NCBI GenBank assembly: GCA_028015205.1
Contig: JAPWFG010000021.1
Span: 2,480,001-2,544,000, forward strand
Source of the DNA: Mytilisepta virgata
Lineage: Eukaryota; Mollusca; Bivalvia; Mytilida; Mytilidae
Direction: 5' to 3'
Length of the DNA stretch: 64,000 nt
In this document: one piece after another, positions 1 through 13,400 of the stretch
Layout of the letters: each line of letters begins with the position of its first letter
Numbering within the stretch: position 1 is the first letter of the stretch
The notes under the pieces: generated by a model
Database searches by the model: none
What the model was told of the DNA's origin: nothing
What the model saw: the letters and a program-made list of their open reading frames with translations, nothing else
Translations under genes and position numbers: made by a program

Positions 1-659
1 AAAATATAATAAGCACTGAATATTTATTGAGTACTGAAAATGATTTTTTCCTTTAATTTAGCAAAGAATGGCAGTTTACAAAAAGAATTGAATGGTATGT
101 TTATTTTGATATCAAGTTCGAAATATGACTGAAAATTTAATAATATTATTCGAAAATATCCACCCAGAATGGCAAATAGATACTAAAATGAGTAAGGATC
201 CGTCTTTGTTTAAAAACAAAATTAATGTATATCTAAATGTCTATTGTTAATGGTGTTGGATATGATTTTGGATATTCATTTCGTGCACGAGCACATCTTC
301 CACACGTGGATATATTACCCGAGTTTATACGATATTTTTTTACGGATTAAGAATTTTTCATATCATTTCCGTAATGTATACATATAACCTTAGTTTTTAT
401 GGGTCTTTCTGGTTCGCCTTACAAACTTTACACAAGAAATATTGAATAATCAAGCATCACTATAGTTTTAGACTAGAAGTAAAGTTGTCCACAGTATAAT
501 TATCCCAAGGGGGAGTGGCGACTCCCATTTTTTCAATTTTGTTATTGTCCGGTTTAAATTTTACCTTTAGCCAAAATCCGAAATTATTTTCCTTTCGATG
601 ATTCTATTGACCGCTATAAAAACTTCAAAAGGGTAAAATATATTTTAAAACAAATCATC
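1..659. other. No gene recognised
   Basis: AT-rich. No frame or repeat that I can identify. Confidence 0.6.
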
Positions 660-1215
660 TATTCATTGGTAACATTCCTATTTTCATGTGTATCATTAAG
701 ATATAATTCGAAGACGTTCTACTGTTTTATTCGAGCGCTACATTTCTGTTTTCATGCGTATAATTAACATCCAATCTAAAGACGTTCTACTGTATTTTTT
801 TCGAGCACTAAATTCCTGTTTTCATGCATATCATTAACATCCAGTCGAATGACATTCTACCGTTTTATTCGAGCACTTCGTTCCTGTTTACATGCGTATC
901 ATTAAATTCCAATAGAAAGACGTTCTACTGTTTTATTCGAGCACTATATTCCTATTTTCATGTGTATCATTAACATCCAATCGGAAGTTGTTCTGCGGTT
1001 TTATTCGAGCAGAAAATTCTTGTTTTCATTCGTATCATTAACATCCAATCGAAAGACTTTCTACTGTTTCATTCGAGCAATACATTCCTATTTTAATTCG
1101 TATAATTAACATCCAATCGGAAGACGTTGTAGTATTTTATTCGAGCACAACATTCTTGTTTTCATTCATATCAAAATCAAATAGAAAGACATTCTACTGT
1201 TTTATTCAAGCACTA
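660..1215. repeat. 68-bp minisatellite, about 8 units
   Basis: GACGTTCTACTG recurs at about 713, 781, 851, 919, 985, 1055, 1124 and 1189, with TTTTATTCGAGCACTA and TCATTAACATCCAATCG between. Confidence 0.85.
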
Positions 1216-1266
1216 CATTAGGTAGTCAAAATATGTGCATTATAGATCATACCGATATGTCATAAT

Positions 1267-1489
1267 TTTTATCAATGTTCTTTAAATTCCCATCAAACAT
1301 TCCAACGTTTCGGCCTGCAGCCTTTTTCAAGGTGAAAAATTATATTAAAATCGCATATGCCTGCTATTCCATCATGTCACTGGAATAGCAGGAATATGTG
1401 ATTTTAATATTAATGTTTCACCTTGAAGAAGGCTACAGGCCGGAAAGTTGGAATGTTTGATGGGAATTAATTGAACATTGATATAAAAT
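1267..1489. mobile_element. Hairpin MITE
   Basis: Two arms of about 100 bp are near-perfect inverted copies (left TTCCAACGTTTCGGCCTGCA, right GGCCGGAAAGTTGGAATG), with TCATGTCAC as the loop. Confidence 0.75.
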
Positions 1490-1913
1490 AACAATCCAAA
1501 GATACTAATATTAGACATAGTAAATTTATACTATACTACGCATTTCAAGGAGTTACCTCTCATCAGCAGCATTAAAACCGAAACATTTGGAAGACCAAAA
1601 ACCAAACTTATTTTAAACAAGAAGTACTCATAACCAAAAATACCAAAATAGGAAGCCAAATTTCGGCTTAGGAGATGTGCAATACAAGGAATGAACCCTT
1701 AGTAATTCTATTATTTTTGAATTTTGCTAAATACTGGTAATTTCTATAACAAATCAATGAATAACCATGTCAGACAAGTCTGACGACTGGGTTGGCAAAT
1801 ACCCTCGGGGACCTAGGGTCCACGATGCAGAGGCATCGTCCCAGGAGTTTCAAAATAACAATCCAAAGATACTAATATTAGATATAGTAAATTTATTCTA
1901 TGCTGTATATGAA
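1488..1913. mobile_element. Element with 45-bp terminal direct repeats
   Basis: AACAATCCAAAGATACTAAT and ATTAGAYATAGTAAATTTA stand in the same orientation at both ends. The middle carries CTCGGGGACCTAGGGTCCA and CAGACAAGTCTGACGACTGG. An inverted second copy is at 20196-20634. The direct ends recall a tiny LTR pair, but they lack TG..CA. Confidence 0.6.
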
Positions 1914-2388
1914 TATATTTGAATTCCCCTTTTATTGGGAAAACTTTGAACAGATTTATCATTTTTTATCACAACAACAGAAATGGCTCAGAATCATCAA
2001 ACAGTACCTGGACAGAACATCAATCAAACAGACCAAGGACAGGGGCCTACACAACAATTAATATTTGGACCAAACGCCAACAGAAGACGAGGTTTGCACC
2101 AGATTTAAGTTGAGGATACAAAAACGGTAAGTGACATTAATAACTAGACTATAAGTAAAGTCAAGAAATACCAAAGGGATATTCGAAGGAGGTGGGAATA
2201 GAAACAACTAACAAAACCGGAGAACAACGAAGACAACACCAAAATAATATATGCACTACAATTAAAAACTAAAATCATAGGAACAACCAAAAATCCGGGG
2301 GTAGACTCAGGTCCTCCGGAAGAGTAGGCAGTCTCTGCTTCCTGCAGGACACCCGCCATGTCAAATCCGGTATGAAGAAGGGATAACG

Positions 2389-3005
2389 TCAATGGAACAG
2401 GTCCATTTTCATTTGGGAAACGTTTTTTTCATATCTGTCAAGCAAGTCATGATGACGTCCATAAAACTTTAATAAGGATGACTCCAACTTAGGAGCAACA
2501 TACTCCAACCTCCCTGTCAGGAGCCGGGCTCTATCCAGGAAGCCAATGTATATGTCACAAGCTTTGGAATAACGTATGAGTTGTGAAATATATACTCCAT
2601 ACGCCGGTGCTTCTGGAATATTGCCGCTCAAAAATTGGACGTTGAAGAATTGAAAGTCAAAGTCATCCCGTTTGTCGTAAAGTTTTTTATTCAACCTTCC
2701 TCTGGTGTCAATTTTGAGGTGAAGGTCAAGATAAGATGCAGACTTGGCAGTGTCTGTGGTATCCTAATTTCGAGCTCATTGGGATAGATGAGATGTAAAA
2801 AATTCCCAAAATGTGAATTGTTGAGTGATAAAACATCATCTATATAGCGGGAGCTGAAATTAAAGGTACGCACTAACTTCTTCTGTTTTTCCTTAAGAAG
2901 CCCGTCAAGGATGTTTTCCTCATATGAGTAAAGTAACAAGTCGGCCAGGAGTGGCGCAAAATTAGTGCACATAGGAATGCCAATTGTCTGTTTGAAAAAG
3001 AACAT
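2389..3005 (-). pseudogene. Penelope-like RT C-terminal half, frameshifted
   Basis: Two overlapping frames (3005-2691 and 2694-2389) together cover RT motifs B and C and the C-terminus seen in the 58.1-59.8 kb copy. A Gly-to-Cys change is visible in motif B (IPMCTN instead of IPMGTN). Confidence 0.7.
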
Positions 3006-3139
3006 ATATACCTAAGAATCAATTAAAAAAACGAATACATTAGGCAGACAAAACTCGGGAGGACAAATGTACACCCACAAGCACTGGATGCTAAAAACCA
3101 ACACGAACTCCTATAAAAACCAGGAGTGAACTCGGATGC

Positions 3140-3960
3140 TCCGCCGATGTTTGTAATTTCAACTTCAGGATACTTTTTGTCAGAATCAGAGTGGTTCTTA
3201 ATGAAATAAGCCTTTTCTCTACCTAAACTAAAAATTTATACCTGCGTGTGCAATTTTTCTGGAAAAAAACATTGATGAACTAGTTGTTTCAATCGATATT
3301 TTAATTGAGAATGTGGTATGGCAGTATAGAGTGTAGAAACGTCGGATGTTTTTATACTGTTGCATGTAGCCAAATAATTTGACTTTAGATATTGTAGTTA
3401 AGACGTTTCGTAAAGCAATTAGATGACCCAGCAATGTACCTTTGTTTAAACGGATTCTTATGTAGTTTAGGAATTTAATAAAGAGCAGGAAGACGAAAAC
3501 AATGTTATTAGTGGCTTTGTACGCTTGGGCAATTATATTTTCGTCATGGATGCGAGTCGAGGTTTCAACAACCTTAGGGTCTCTAAAGATGGATCTAGCT
3601 TTAGTGGTCATAGACCCTTGGAGGTTTTGTATCATTGCCCTAATAGCCTTCACCCACTCTGAAAGTTTGTCAGCAGGCTCCTCTTCCTTTGAAGTCCATT
3701 TTCTGGCATAATCCTCAACAGAATCCATCACCAATTTGAAATTATATTACCAATTAATTGGCTGAGGCTCTCGGTATTTGGGACCATTGGCTAGCATATT
3801 TTTAGCTTTTGATTTTCAACTAGAATTAGATCTCCAGTGATAACATGACCCACGGGATTATAACTGAATGGAGATGTCGAAAAGGAGCAGTCAGGGGGGT
3901 TATATTTCAGGTCATCGGAATTGAGGTCCCGCATGCCCGTTTGTAATTGAAAATCTTGGT
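3140..3960 (-). pseudogene. Penelope-like N-terminal and RT fragment, multiply broken
   Basis: MRDLNSDDLK, MDSVEDYARKWTSKEEEPA and a frame-shifted remnant of the early RT can be matched piece by piece to the 59.8-58.8 kb copy. An internal deletion joins NNIVFV directly to the LLFIKFLNYI region. Confidence 0.65.
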
Positions 3961-4740
3961 TGCAAACACCAAATTGAACAAATATATTGTCGATCAAAAA
4001 TTCAATCATCAGGCAAATTTTGTCCTCTGTATATTTTTTGTTAGATTTAGAGTAGTTTTTAACAAAGTATAATTTATCTCTACCAAAGGCAAGGTATTTT
4101 AATAAATGCTCTTTTGCATTACTGGGAAAACTTTATATAAAATGAGATTTAATGGGTTTTTTAATCACGATTTAAGTTATTCAAAGAAGTGTATTCCATT
4201 TAAAATAAAAATGTTAGCATGTAGGTGAAATCGAATATATGAAGTCTCGACTTTAAAACTTAAATCAATTCGTGCATTGACAAAATGACTTAAGAGCTCA
4301 TTGCAAAGAACCTTCGATATCTTCCACGATCTAGATGAAAAATGACTATGAAAGCTCTGCGTACTTGCTATGTGTTTCATTACCACTTGGTTTATCTTGT
4401 GTACGTTATCGTTATAGGCATATTTACCTTGTTATATGGTTTATGCAATTCAAAACAACAAATCAATAGCTTGAATAATTTTGTCTTTAACAAATAAAAT
4501 TTTACTTTAATTTAGATGCACCATGACAGAGAAAACCTGTTAATTTGGAGAATTATCAAGTGCACGATTAGATAATTACAACGGCAAAAGTCATTGTTTT
4601 GCACACGCTTTATTGTGAAATAAGAAAACATTTTTTTTGTATGCTTCAAACGTGGAAGAGTACATGTAAATTATGTAACTGTGTGAACTGTTTCTGTGTG
4701 AAATTTCTTTAGTTATCGAATACACGTATTAAATTAGTAA

Positions 4741-4742
<2 letters not shown>

Positions 4743-4788
<46 letters not shown>

Positions 4789-4937
4789 CCTATATTAACT
4801 GATATCAAACTGTTTATCATAGTTATTATTTAACATTTATTAAACATTGATTGTGTAATTATAAACTGTATGTATATGATATAAATGTCATGTAATCTCA
4901 TTTATGAGGAAATAAAGACATGAATGAATGAATGAAT
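4743..4937 (+). mobile_element. Retroelement 3' tail with poly(T) and (AATG)n
   Basis: A run of about 46 T, then about 110 bp ending in AATAAAGACATG and a (AATG)n microsatellite. The end resembles the 3' terminus of a LINE. No coding part remains. Confidence 0.5.
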
Positions 4938-4942
4938 GTAGA

Positions 4943-5213
4943 GATAAGATTATTCGAAATATGATTCAAATTTTGTATCTTATACTGTTTCTGTTTATCC
5001 AATATCAATTATCGTTAAGCTCATCAGGATTGTAAACATGGAAGCAGAACAATGGAAAAATAAATATTCTATGATTCCAATTAAGATGAACAATTTACGC
5101 GTACTTCATCGATTTACTTATCAGTTGTGCTCAAGGCCGAAAAATAGCCCAATTTTTCAAAATTAGATGCAGATTACAATTCACCAGAAGGTAAAAGCCA
5201 AAATTATCCCAGG
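4943..5213 (+). repeat. Interspersed repeat, copy 1
   Basis: About 270 bp nearly identical to 7605-7878, including CATCAGGATTGTAAACATGG and AAATAGCCCAATTTTTSAAA. No coding potential recognised. Confidence 0.75.
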
Positions 5214-6139
5214 AAGCAATGTCTTTTCTCCAAACGAAACAATACCAGGGTATGTATCTTCTGCTAGTTATAGTATGAGTGGCAAACACTGGAAAAAATC
5301 AAAGTAATGAGGTACATAAAATTTCCTGAATGATTTGAAACAGCAACACTCTGTTACGATCAACAATTACATGTACTTACAGTAGGGGGGTAAACTGTCA
5401 TTGGCTACATTAGGTAGTGTAAATAATAAATTCCAGGATACCAGTTTTGATGCATCAAGTTTTAGTTCACTTGGTATATGTAATCAAAAAAGACTTTGAG
5501 ATTCCACCTATACATTACCAATATCGTCAAATATGGACTGACAGGATTGGCCAACATCATAGAAGATATATCATTTCAGTTTTAATCAGCCAACCAGTTT
5601 CACAGATTGTTCTTAAACTAAACAAATCAAAAAGATATTTTCTTGGCCACGCAGAATAAAAGAGTGCAATATATGGGGAGTTCTGGCTCGAGCTAATTGA
5701 GCAGGGGTTTCAGAGATTTAAAAGGGCACCATATGCTGAAGTCTTTGATCAGGCGAACTATTCAGGTAAGAATTTAGAATGGTCACAGCCTAATCTTCAA
5801 CGCGAAAACCACATCAAAGAATGATAACAGTGAATATACATGTATTCAACGCAGCGAGAGTCAAATATAAGAATAACAATTTGTACAGATAAGTTTCAAT
5901 AGCCATGTTCGTCTGCTGACTCTCTTTACCTACATTGTATGTGTTTGCCTTGTAGATTAGTTTTACGTTATATTTTATTTTGTCCTTTTTAGTACATAAC
6001 AAATATGTATATTGTTCCAGCTGATAACCATAAATAGATGATCGTTTGAATCAAATTATGTCAGTAACCAAACAAAACCATGAAAAAAAAATTTAAAATA
6101 AGGTGACCGACTTTTTTCTTCAGGTAAGAATTCTAAATC
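5214..6139. other. No gene recognised
   Basis: A short plus-strand frame at 5447-5659 and GT-like sites near 5765 and 6123 (both TTCAGGTAAGAATT) were examined, but no supported exon emerged. The shared 14-mer suggests a small repeat. Confidence 0.5.
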
Positions 6140-6835
6140 AGAGGCTCCCATGAGGCTGTATCGCTCATCATTTGTTTATTCCTAAAGGACCTTGAGATTA
6201 ACATCAATGTCATGTCTGGTTTCAATCAATTCAGCCGTTCTCTAGAAGATGATTTTTGTATGTATTTCCCACAGGCTCCTATGTAAAACTAAGTCCCAAA
6301 ATGGCAGCCATCTTGGATGACAGATCGGCGTCAAAGTAACAACACTTGGTCAGCACTCTAAAAAGGAACATTCTTGCCGTGTTTAGTTTCAGTCCATTCA
6401 ACGGTTCTTTGTATGTTTTTCCCATATGGTTCTTTGTTGAACCAAGTTCCCCGCTGTCGACCATCTTGGATGACAGATCGCCGTCAAGGTAACAACTCTC
6501 GGTCAGCATCTCAAAAGCAACATTCTTGCCATGTTTACTTTCAATCCATTCAACGGTTCTCTAGAAGAAGATGTTTGTATGTACATTTGTATTTCCCATA
6601 GTGTTGTATTTTAAACTAAGTCTCCTGATTGCGGCCATCCTGGATGACGGGTCGGCAACAAAGTAACAACACTTGGTCAGCATCTCGAAAGGAACATTTG
6701 TGCCATGTTTCGTTTCAATCTATTCAGTGGTTCTCTAGAAGTTCAAAATGTGAAATGTTGACGGACGGAAGGACGGATGGACGACCTACGAAAAGTGATG
6801 GCAATATACATAACCCTTTAGCTAAAAAGAATCCC
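6140..6835 (+). mobile_element. Type 1 tandem-core element (pearl-like)
   Basis: Starts CAGAGGCTCCCATGAGGCTG. About three diverged 166-bp units contain GGCCATCYTGGATGAC and ATTCARYGGTTCTCTAGAAG. It ends with GACGGACGGAAGGACGGATG and AAAAGTGATGGCAATA. Short open frames across it are repeat artefacts. Confidence 0.6.
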
Positions 6836-7057
6836 GAACTACAAAGAACAGTAGTTCAAAAGTGGACAAATTGCCGAGAAACTGTAACATTTTACGAACA
6901 CAACACAATTAGTACACATATTTTTCAATGCGTCTTGTAGTTGGAACTGTAATGTATCCTCCTGAGAGTAGCAAGATCTCTGATCTCCCCCAATAAATGA
7001 GAGCAAACTCAAACAATTAATTCAAACGTAAGGATGTGTTAATGATTATTAAAGATA

Positions 7058-7063
7058 TTTTAT
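7058..7063 (-). promoter_or_regulatory. Candidate poly(A) signal of the coiled-coil gene
   Basis: AATAAA on the minus strand, about 230 nt past the TAG. It is the first canonical hexamer I see downstream. AT-rich context makes chance matches common. Confidence 0.4.
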
Positions 7064-7291
7064 TTTCATATTTTAAAATCCATACAAAACTCAATTGTAC
7101 ATAGATTATGTTTATATATAATAAATTTGATTGAATTGTTTCAATAACAATAGAGGGAAACCACCAAGTAACCATTAGAGCAAAAACAAATCGACACATT
7201 CTTGAAAAATGAAAGATATAAAACATATGTCAATTTATACAGCATCTGACTAGAAAAACATGGCAATAGTTTGATAAAATCTAGGGATTGT

Positions 7292-7422
7292 CTATAGGTC
7301 TTTAATGACTTTAATCTCGTTTAATCTCGTTCCTTGAATTACTTTTTCTACCACTACATACAACTTTTTCCATTTAATAATCTTTTCGTCTTCATTTGTA
7401 GTTTTTAAGAGTGTTGATGCTG
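7292..7422 (-). CDS. Coiled-coil gene exon 16 (stop codon)
   Basis: 131 nt. Acceptor ttttttcag in phase 1, then 42 complete codons after the split first codon, ending in TAG. The C-terminal tail is basic and hydrophobic, with KWKKLYVVVEKVI. It breaks the heptad pattern and may be a small terminal domain. Confidence 0.78.
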
Positions 7423-10400
7423 CTGAAAAAATATTTAAAATAGTTATTATGAAAAAGGCAGGTAGCTATAAGATCCTTTATAATTAGCTAGTTTTACAGT
7501 TAAATTTGACGATGCAAAGTCAGATCATTATTCTGTTTTTTTCCTTTTTTAATTTATTTAGTATGTACTAGTATATGTTGTGGTATTATTCTGACCATGT
7601 TTTGTAGAGATAAGATTATACGAAATATGATTCAAATTTTATACTGTTTCTGTTTATCAAATATCAATTATCGTTAAGCTCATCAGGATTGTAAACATGG
7701 AAGCAGAACAATGGAAAAATAAATATTCTATGATTCCAATTAAGATGAACAATTTACGCGTACTTCATCGATTTACTTATCAGTTGTGATCAAGGCCGAA
7801 AAATAGCCCAATTTTTGAAAATTAGATGCTGATTACAATTCACCAGAAGGTAAAAGCCAAAATCATCTTAGGAAGCATTAACTAAATTATGTACCGTCCA
7901 ACCAACTTTTGCAGTTCTAGCAAGCGGTCAGCTGGTTGGTAGTCCTACCGTATTGCCTTTACAGTATGTTTTATACAGGGTACCTGTATAGCGGATTAGC
8001 CCCACAACTATTCAGCGACTATCCTGACTCTCTGTTGTATTTATGTTTGTGTGTTGTGCTCTTTAATGTTACTTTTGCCCGAGGTTCTCTCTGTTAGATG
8101 GAGTTGATTGATTGGCATGTCATTGTTGAACTTTCCTGTTATCCATTTTGATGTTTATGAAAACAATTCTGTTAATAACATATATAATATGATTAATGTT
8201 TAAAGGCGGATGTCCGCTTTTTAAAAGTACCAAAAGTATCAAAGAATGGTTTAATCTGGTCAATTTTATAATACAAGGACAAATCTGATCATTTAATGAC
8301 CAATAATTTTATTTATGAACCATACATGTGAGAACGAACTATTGGCCACACTGACGATATACAGTAATAATACAAAGATGATTGATATACGCTAGCACCT
8401 TTTATTAAAGACAAACAGCAAAATGGACAACAGTAAAGGTCAACAATGACATACTAATCAATCAAAGCAACACAACTGACAAAACTCCGGACAAAAAATA
8501 ACGTAAAATAGCGCAAAACACAAACACAACAGAGAGTCAGGATAGTCTGCCTTGGTGCAGACACTGAACAGTGGTGGGGTTAAACCGGTTTAATGGATAA
8601 CCCAAACTTTCCCCTTATCTATTCTGACACTTTGGTGTATAAATGTAACTTCTTATACTGTTACGAGTGTCTTCCCGTCACTATGGTTACCAGTATGTTT
8701 TCATGCAAATCTTGTATTGAAAAATATCCGACACTTTACAAGTATGAAGCAATCATAATCAATACACATTTTTATTTAATATAATTCAACGACACAGTAG
8801 ATTATTTCCATATGTCAGATATCATTTAAACCGGAACTACTTTTCCTGGCGAAAGTTATATTCCAGTCGAATATAAATTACTGGAATATTGATCAGCTGA
8901 TAAGATCTTAACACAATTACCAATAAAATTATATTTTATTATTATTATAGCATTAAAAATTATAAAATCAAATGATGGTGTTTCGACAAATCTTGACTTA
9001 CAAAGTCTTTAATATTGCAATATGAAATCCACTGGAAGTATTGCGACTGTTCAAATTAGTGTGCTGGGCAGCTGGATAAGTTTGTCAAGCGTATTTAGGT
9101 CTCAAGCTTGCTTTCAGTACTCTGTCAGGAACATTACTGTTACTGGCATGTATCGTACACTAAATATTTGAATTCTTTTGTTTCACATCCTTATCTAATA
9201 ACTTAATGTAATGCTGTTTCCACTGGTTTCTACACTAGATTATTGTGTTCCGGATCATTTAGGGCTAACCACATGTCATTGAAGAGCATGTGTCTATTTT
9301 TTACCTGTTCTCTTTGTTGTCTTCTTGGCATTTTACTTCAAATGCTTTCTTTCTCATACTGATTGAAAACAAAATAGGCAAAGCTTTCCCAAAACGAAAA
9401 GTTACAGATATTACAATGTACCAGAAGATGGAATGCATCATAGGCATTCGAGGTATCAAATAAATAGCCAATCCCTGAGATGTTGGTTTATTTAACTTTT
9501 TTACATCATGTCATGCTAAATAGCGTAAACATATTTATGGGCTAAACTACTATTTATGGAAAAGAATATGTATTTGTGATACTTGCTGTGATCTCCTGAA
9601 GTATACATTGAAAGAAATAATGATACAATCAGACACCGGATGATAATTACGACAAATTATTCATTGGGGTAAAAACATTGTCCAGAATCTATTACTTAAA
9701 ATAATTTACACTAAACGGCAAACTGATAAAAAAAACTGTAGTCAAAACCAGCTAAGGACAGATATACACGATGGATAATCTTATAGGCTTCAGAAATTTT
9801 CAGTAATATAACGGTAAATCACCAAATAAAATCATTTGAATGTATATTTTTATTTATTTTAGTATTATGAAATGCTTTTGCATTTCTACTTACTGCTTTA
9901 AGACTGGTGTGGTATTGGAGATAGTTCACAAAACAAACTTGAATGTACATCAAAAGGTTCCTGAAGTATACCTATAAATGTAAACACAAACATATTACAT
10001 GAAAGGTTAAAATGCAGGCTATAAAAGATAAATGCAAAACGTATGTATTTAAGGCAAAAGGTTAATGAAATGTATGTTGTGTCTGTAAATCAGTGTCTAT
10101 ACCAAGTAAGACTAATCCCGACTATATGATGTTTCTGTGTTTGTTGGTCGTTAATGATATATTTGTCAGGTTGATTGGATGGCGTAAATTGATTTGTATG
10201 TCACATCTGACTTCTCCTGTTATCCGTTTTATTATTTAATGAAACCATAAACCTATACATTTTGTGTTTACAGTTCATTAAAAGAAATCCAGACACCTCC
10301 GGACTCTGTTTATGTTTTGTGCTCTTTTATGTTATTTTGTTGGGGTTCTGTCTGTTGGGTGGCATTGATTGATTGGTATGTCATTGTTGACCTTTCCATT

Positions 10401-13400
10401 TATCTTTTTTGTTTTTTACCATAGGCACTCGTGAAAAACCTCTATTCGTGAATGAAACGTTTATATACTTTAGCCATATCGGCAAGGACCTTATCAGCAC
10501 CTAAATATGTGAACCTTATTGGATTTCATAATAACGAAAAGATATACAAAAACAAAAACAGCAAGTATTAGTTATAAAATGTTAGAACATAATAAAACTC
10601 TTAACATACCGGCATCTACCTGCCCTGGACTCCGACATCCTTTGAAATCCCCACACCTCTCATCGCCTAGTAATAATAATAATATCTTTTTAATAAAAAG
10701 AATCATTCTATAACAGGAATCACGTTGGACCAATGTGGGTATTTCTACAAATCAGAACTCAATGTCTGCTCAATGCTTGAAAAAAATGTGGATAAACTGA
10801 TTCTAATTTAGTCAACAATATCTGAAATCAAATATATATTTTCTTTGCCTTTTCAAAAAATATATATGTACATAATACATTTTTGTTATGTACTAAAGAG
10901 AACAAATATACCTCAAATGCAATCCAAAAAACGCAATCCATCAGACAGACAAAACCCGGGAAGACATATGAACAACCACTAGCACAACAAATAAACACTG
11001 AAAACTAGAAAAAAAAAGAGTGAACAACACGAACTCCTATAAAAACCAGAAGTGAACACAGGTACTCCGGAAGGGTAAGTAGTTCCTGCTCCGTATACGG
11101 AACCCGTCGTGATGTTCACCAAAGTCAATCCGTTGGTAGTCACGAATCAGTGGAGGTACATGAAATATTACGACAGTGGGAACAGGTCCAACATCATCTT
11201 AGATATTGGAACACTGTAACGGTCAATCAATTCATGATGACGACCGTAAACTATGTTTTGTGTGTATCTTTATTTGAAATTAACAAACGAAATATAAATT
11301 CCATATTAATGAATCTACTAAACATGTTTATATATGTCAAAAGAAGTGGACTTGACTTGTACGTGGACGTGAAACTGTACGTTCGTTAGCTTTAATGCCA
11401 ACTTTAAACTTTAAACTTTACGTGCAGTAAAGTAGTAAACTATACAAACACCTGTTCTTGAACTCTGTTTGTGCGTTAAGGTAAAGGTACACATGAAAAT
11501 GGACTTGACATTTACTTGCATGTCTTCTAAAATGTTAATGTTCACGGAAGTGCATATGTCAAGCTGACCAAGTGCACTGCAGGTTCACGTGCAGTGAGCT
11601 TGTAAGGCCCGCCTGTTTGCACACACCTTTACACTTACCAGATAATGTGAGTAGCAGAGATTTTGTATTCATCAATTCTTTCTGTGAATCAGATAAGTCT
11701 ATCTCAAGATTTTCTACTTTATCTGAAATAAAAATATAAATATTATTGACAGGTACATGTATCATAATGTTAGTATTATATTTCCCATTTTATGAATGTA
11801 TAGATACATTTTGAAATTCATAATTTCAACAATGAGGAAATATAACAAGCTTATTAAGTAAAATTAAACTCGGATGCTAAATTATAATAAACTAGAAAAC
11901 TGTACTGTCAGAGTCAACAATAACCCCCGCACCCCTTGTAAGTAGTTGGGGTACTTACCTATAGTCAAAAATATAAAACCGTATTCCAAACCAAAAATAT
12001 TATGCAATCATTCTATAAAGAAATTAAATCTAATACGAGTTTATTAGATTTAATTAAAAACTGAAAAAAGCTTAGATCACAACCTTAAACTTACATTTTT
12101 TGGAAATATGACTCGAGTGGGCTTCCGTTTTAAAATCGAAATTCTAAATCCTTTTTGTGCAACTACATTTATAATGTAGGACAATTCTATATATAACCAT
12201 TTCAAAGTTGAAAACCTTATTGCACATCTACACATAGTGAAGAACAATATTATAAACAAATAAAACCACTAAAATAACCAGAGGCTCCCAGGATCCTGTA
12301 TCGCTCACCTGATATTTCCATGTGTTCATTACTAAAGGACCTTGAGATTAACATCCATTCCAAATTTGGTTTCAATCCATTCAATAATTTGCAAGAAGAA
12401 GCCATTGTATATAATTCCCATAGGGTCCTATCAATGTAGACTAAGTTTTCCGCTGATAGTCATCATGGATGACGGATTGGCACCAAAGTAACAACACTTG
12501 ATCAGAACATCATAAGGAACATTCATGCTAGTTCAATCCATTCTCTAGAATATTTTTGTATGTATTTCCCATAGGGTCCTATGTTAAACTAAGTTCCCCG
12601 CTGGCGGCCACCTTGGATGACGGATCGGCAACAAAGTAACATCACCTGGTCAGCACCTCATAAGAAACATGCATGCCATGTTTGGTTTCAATCCATTCAC
12701 CGGTTCTCTAGAAGAAGATTTTTGTATGTTTTTTTTCCAAAGGGTCCTATGTTAAACTAAGTTCCCTGCTGGCGGCCATCTTGGATGAAGGATGAAGGGT
12801 CCTATTTTAACCCTTTCGCCGACGAGTTCCGGTTTACCGGGATTTCCGAGTCAACTTGCTGACGACGAGTCCCGGTTTACCGAGATTGTCACATAGGTTT
12901 TGTATTTCCTGCTCTTTCATTTGTCTTTGGAGCGAACATCAAGAGTTATCTTTCTTACATTTGATATCCGGATAAAGATAAAACATTGCGGATCTTTTAC
13001 AAAAATTCGCGTAAAAAAGACCAAAACATGAGGATTTTATGGGGGGGTCCTGAAGGGGGGGTACCTTTCACGTGATCACGCTTAAAAAGTAGTGAAATCA
13101 CGCTTCACGCTTAGAAAATTTGGCGTTTCACGTTTCACGCTTAAGTTATAAAAGTAGGATACTCAGTTAAGTAGGAATATTCGGACAGGCACGACCGGCA
13201 AACAAAACAATAACGGTATAAACACAAAAGATCACACCAGGCTGCAGCTTGATATGACCACTGCAAGTCAAATATCATGCATTTTATATTTATAAAGATT
13301 GTTTTGTTGACACATATTGGTCGTTTGTCCTAATGGTGAAAGTTTCTGTAAATGTTGGTGATTTGACAAGTTTTGCAAAAGTTGTGTCGTAATTAGGAAA

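Larger units (their letters stand above)
2150..4130 (-). mobile_element. Head-to-tail array of decayed Penelope-like copies
   Basis: At least three partial copies follow one another on the minus strand. The first (about 4130-3965) is an RT fragment ending at IDNIFVQFG. The second (about 3965-3010) starts with MRDLNSDDLK, carries the pre-RT region and a frame-broken RT with an internal deletion, and then jumps to 3' region sequence at about 3125. The third (3005-2390) carries GIPMCTNFAPLLADLL, SRYIDDVLSLNNS and the C-terminus KFYGRHHDLLD, with a frame change near 2692, then the 3' region to about 2150. Tandem, partly truncated copies are a known habit of Penelope-like elements. Confidence 0.7.

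Noticed and set aside
660..1215. Regular spacing first considered as a CRISPR-like array
   Set aside because: The whole 68-bp unit is repeated with scattered changes; there are no unique spacers, and this is a eukaryotic genome.
1488..1913. Classification as a miniature LTR retrotransposon
   Set aside because: The direct ends lack TG/CA and I see no primer-binding site or polypurine tract, so it is left unclassified.
6279..6940. Frames of 75-103 codons on both strands
   Set aside because: They run across the 166-bp tandem-core units and the GACGGACGG tail.
9305..9358. 54-nt exon-like block with acceptor atcag and donor gtaaaa in the last intron
   Set aside because: Open only in phase 2, whereas its neighbours are phase 1; phase 1 meets TGA at once.
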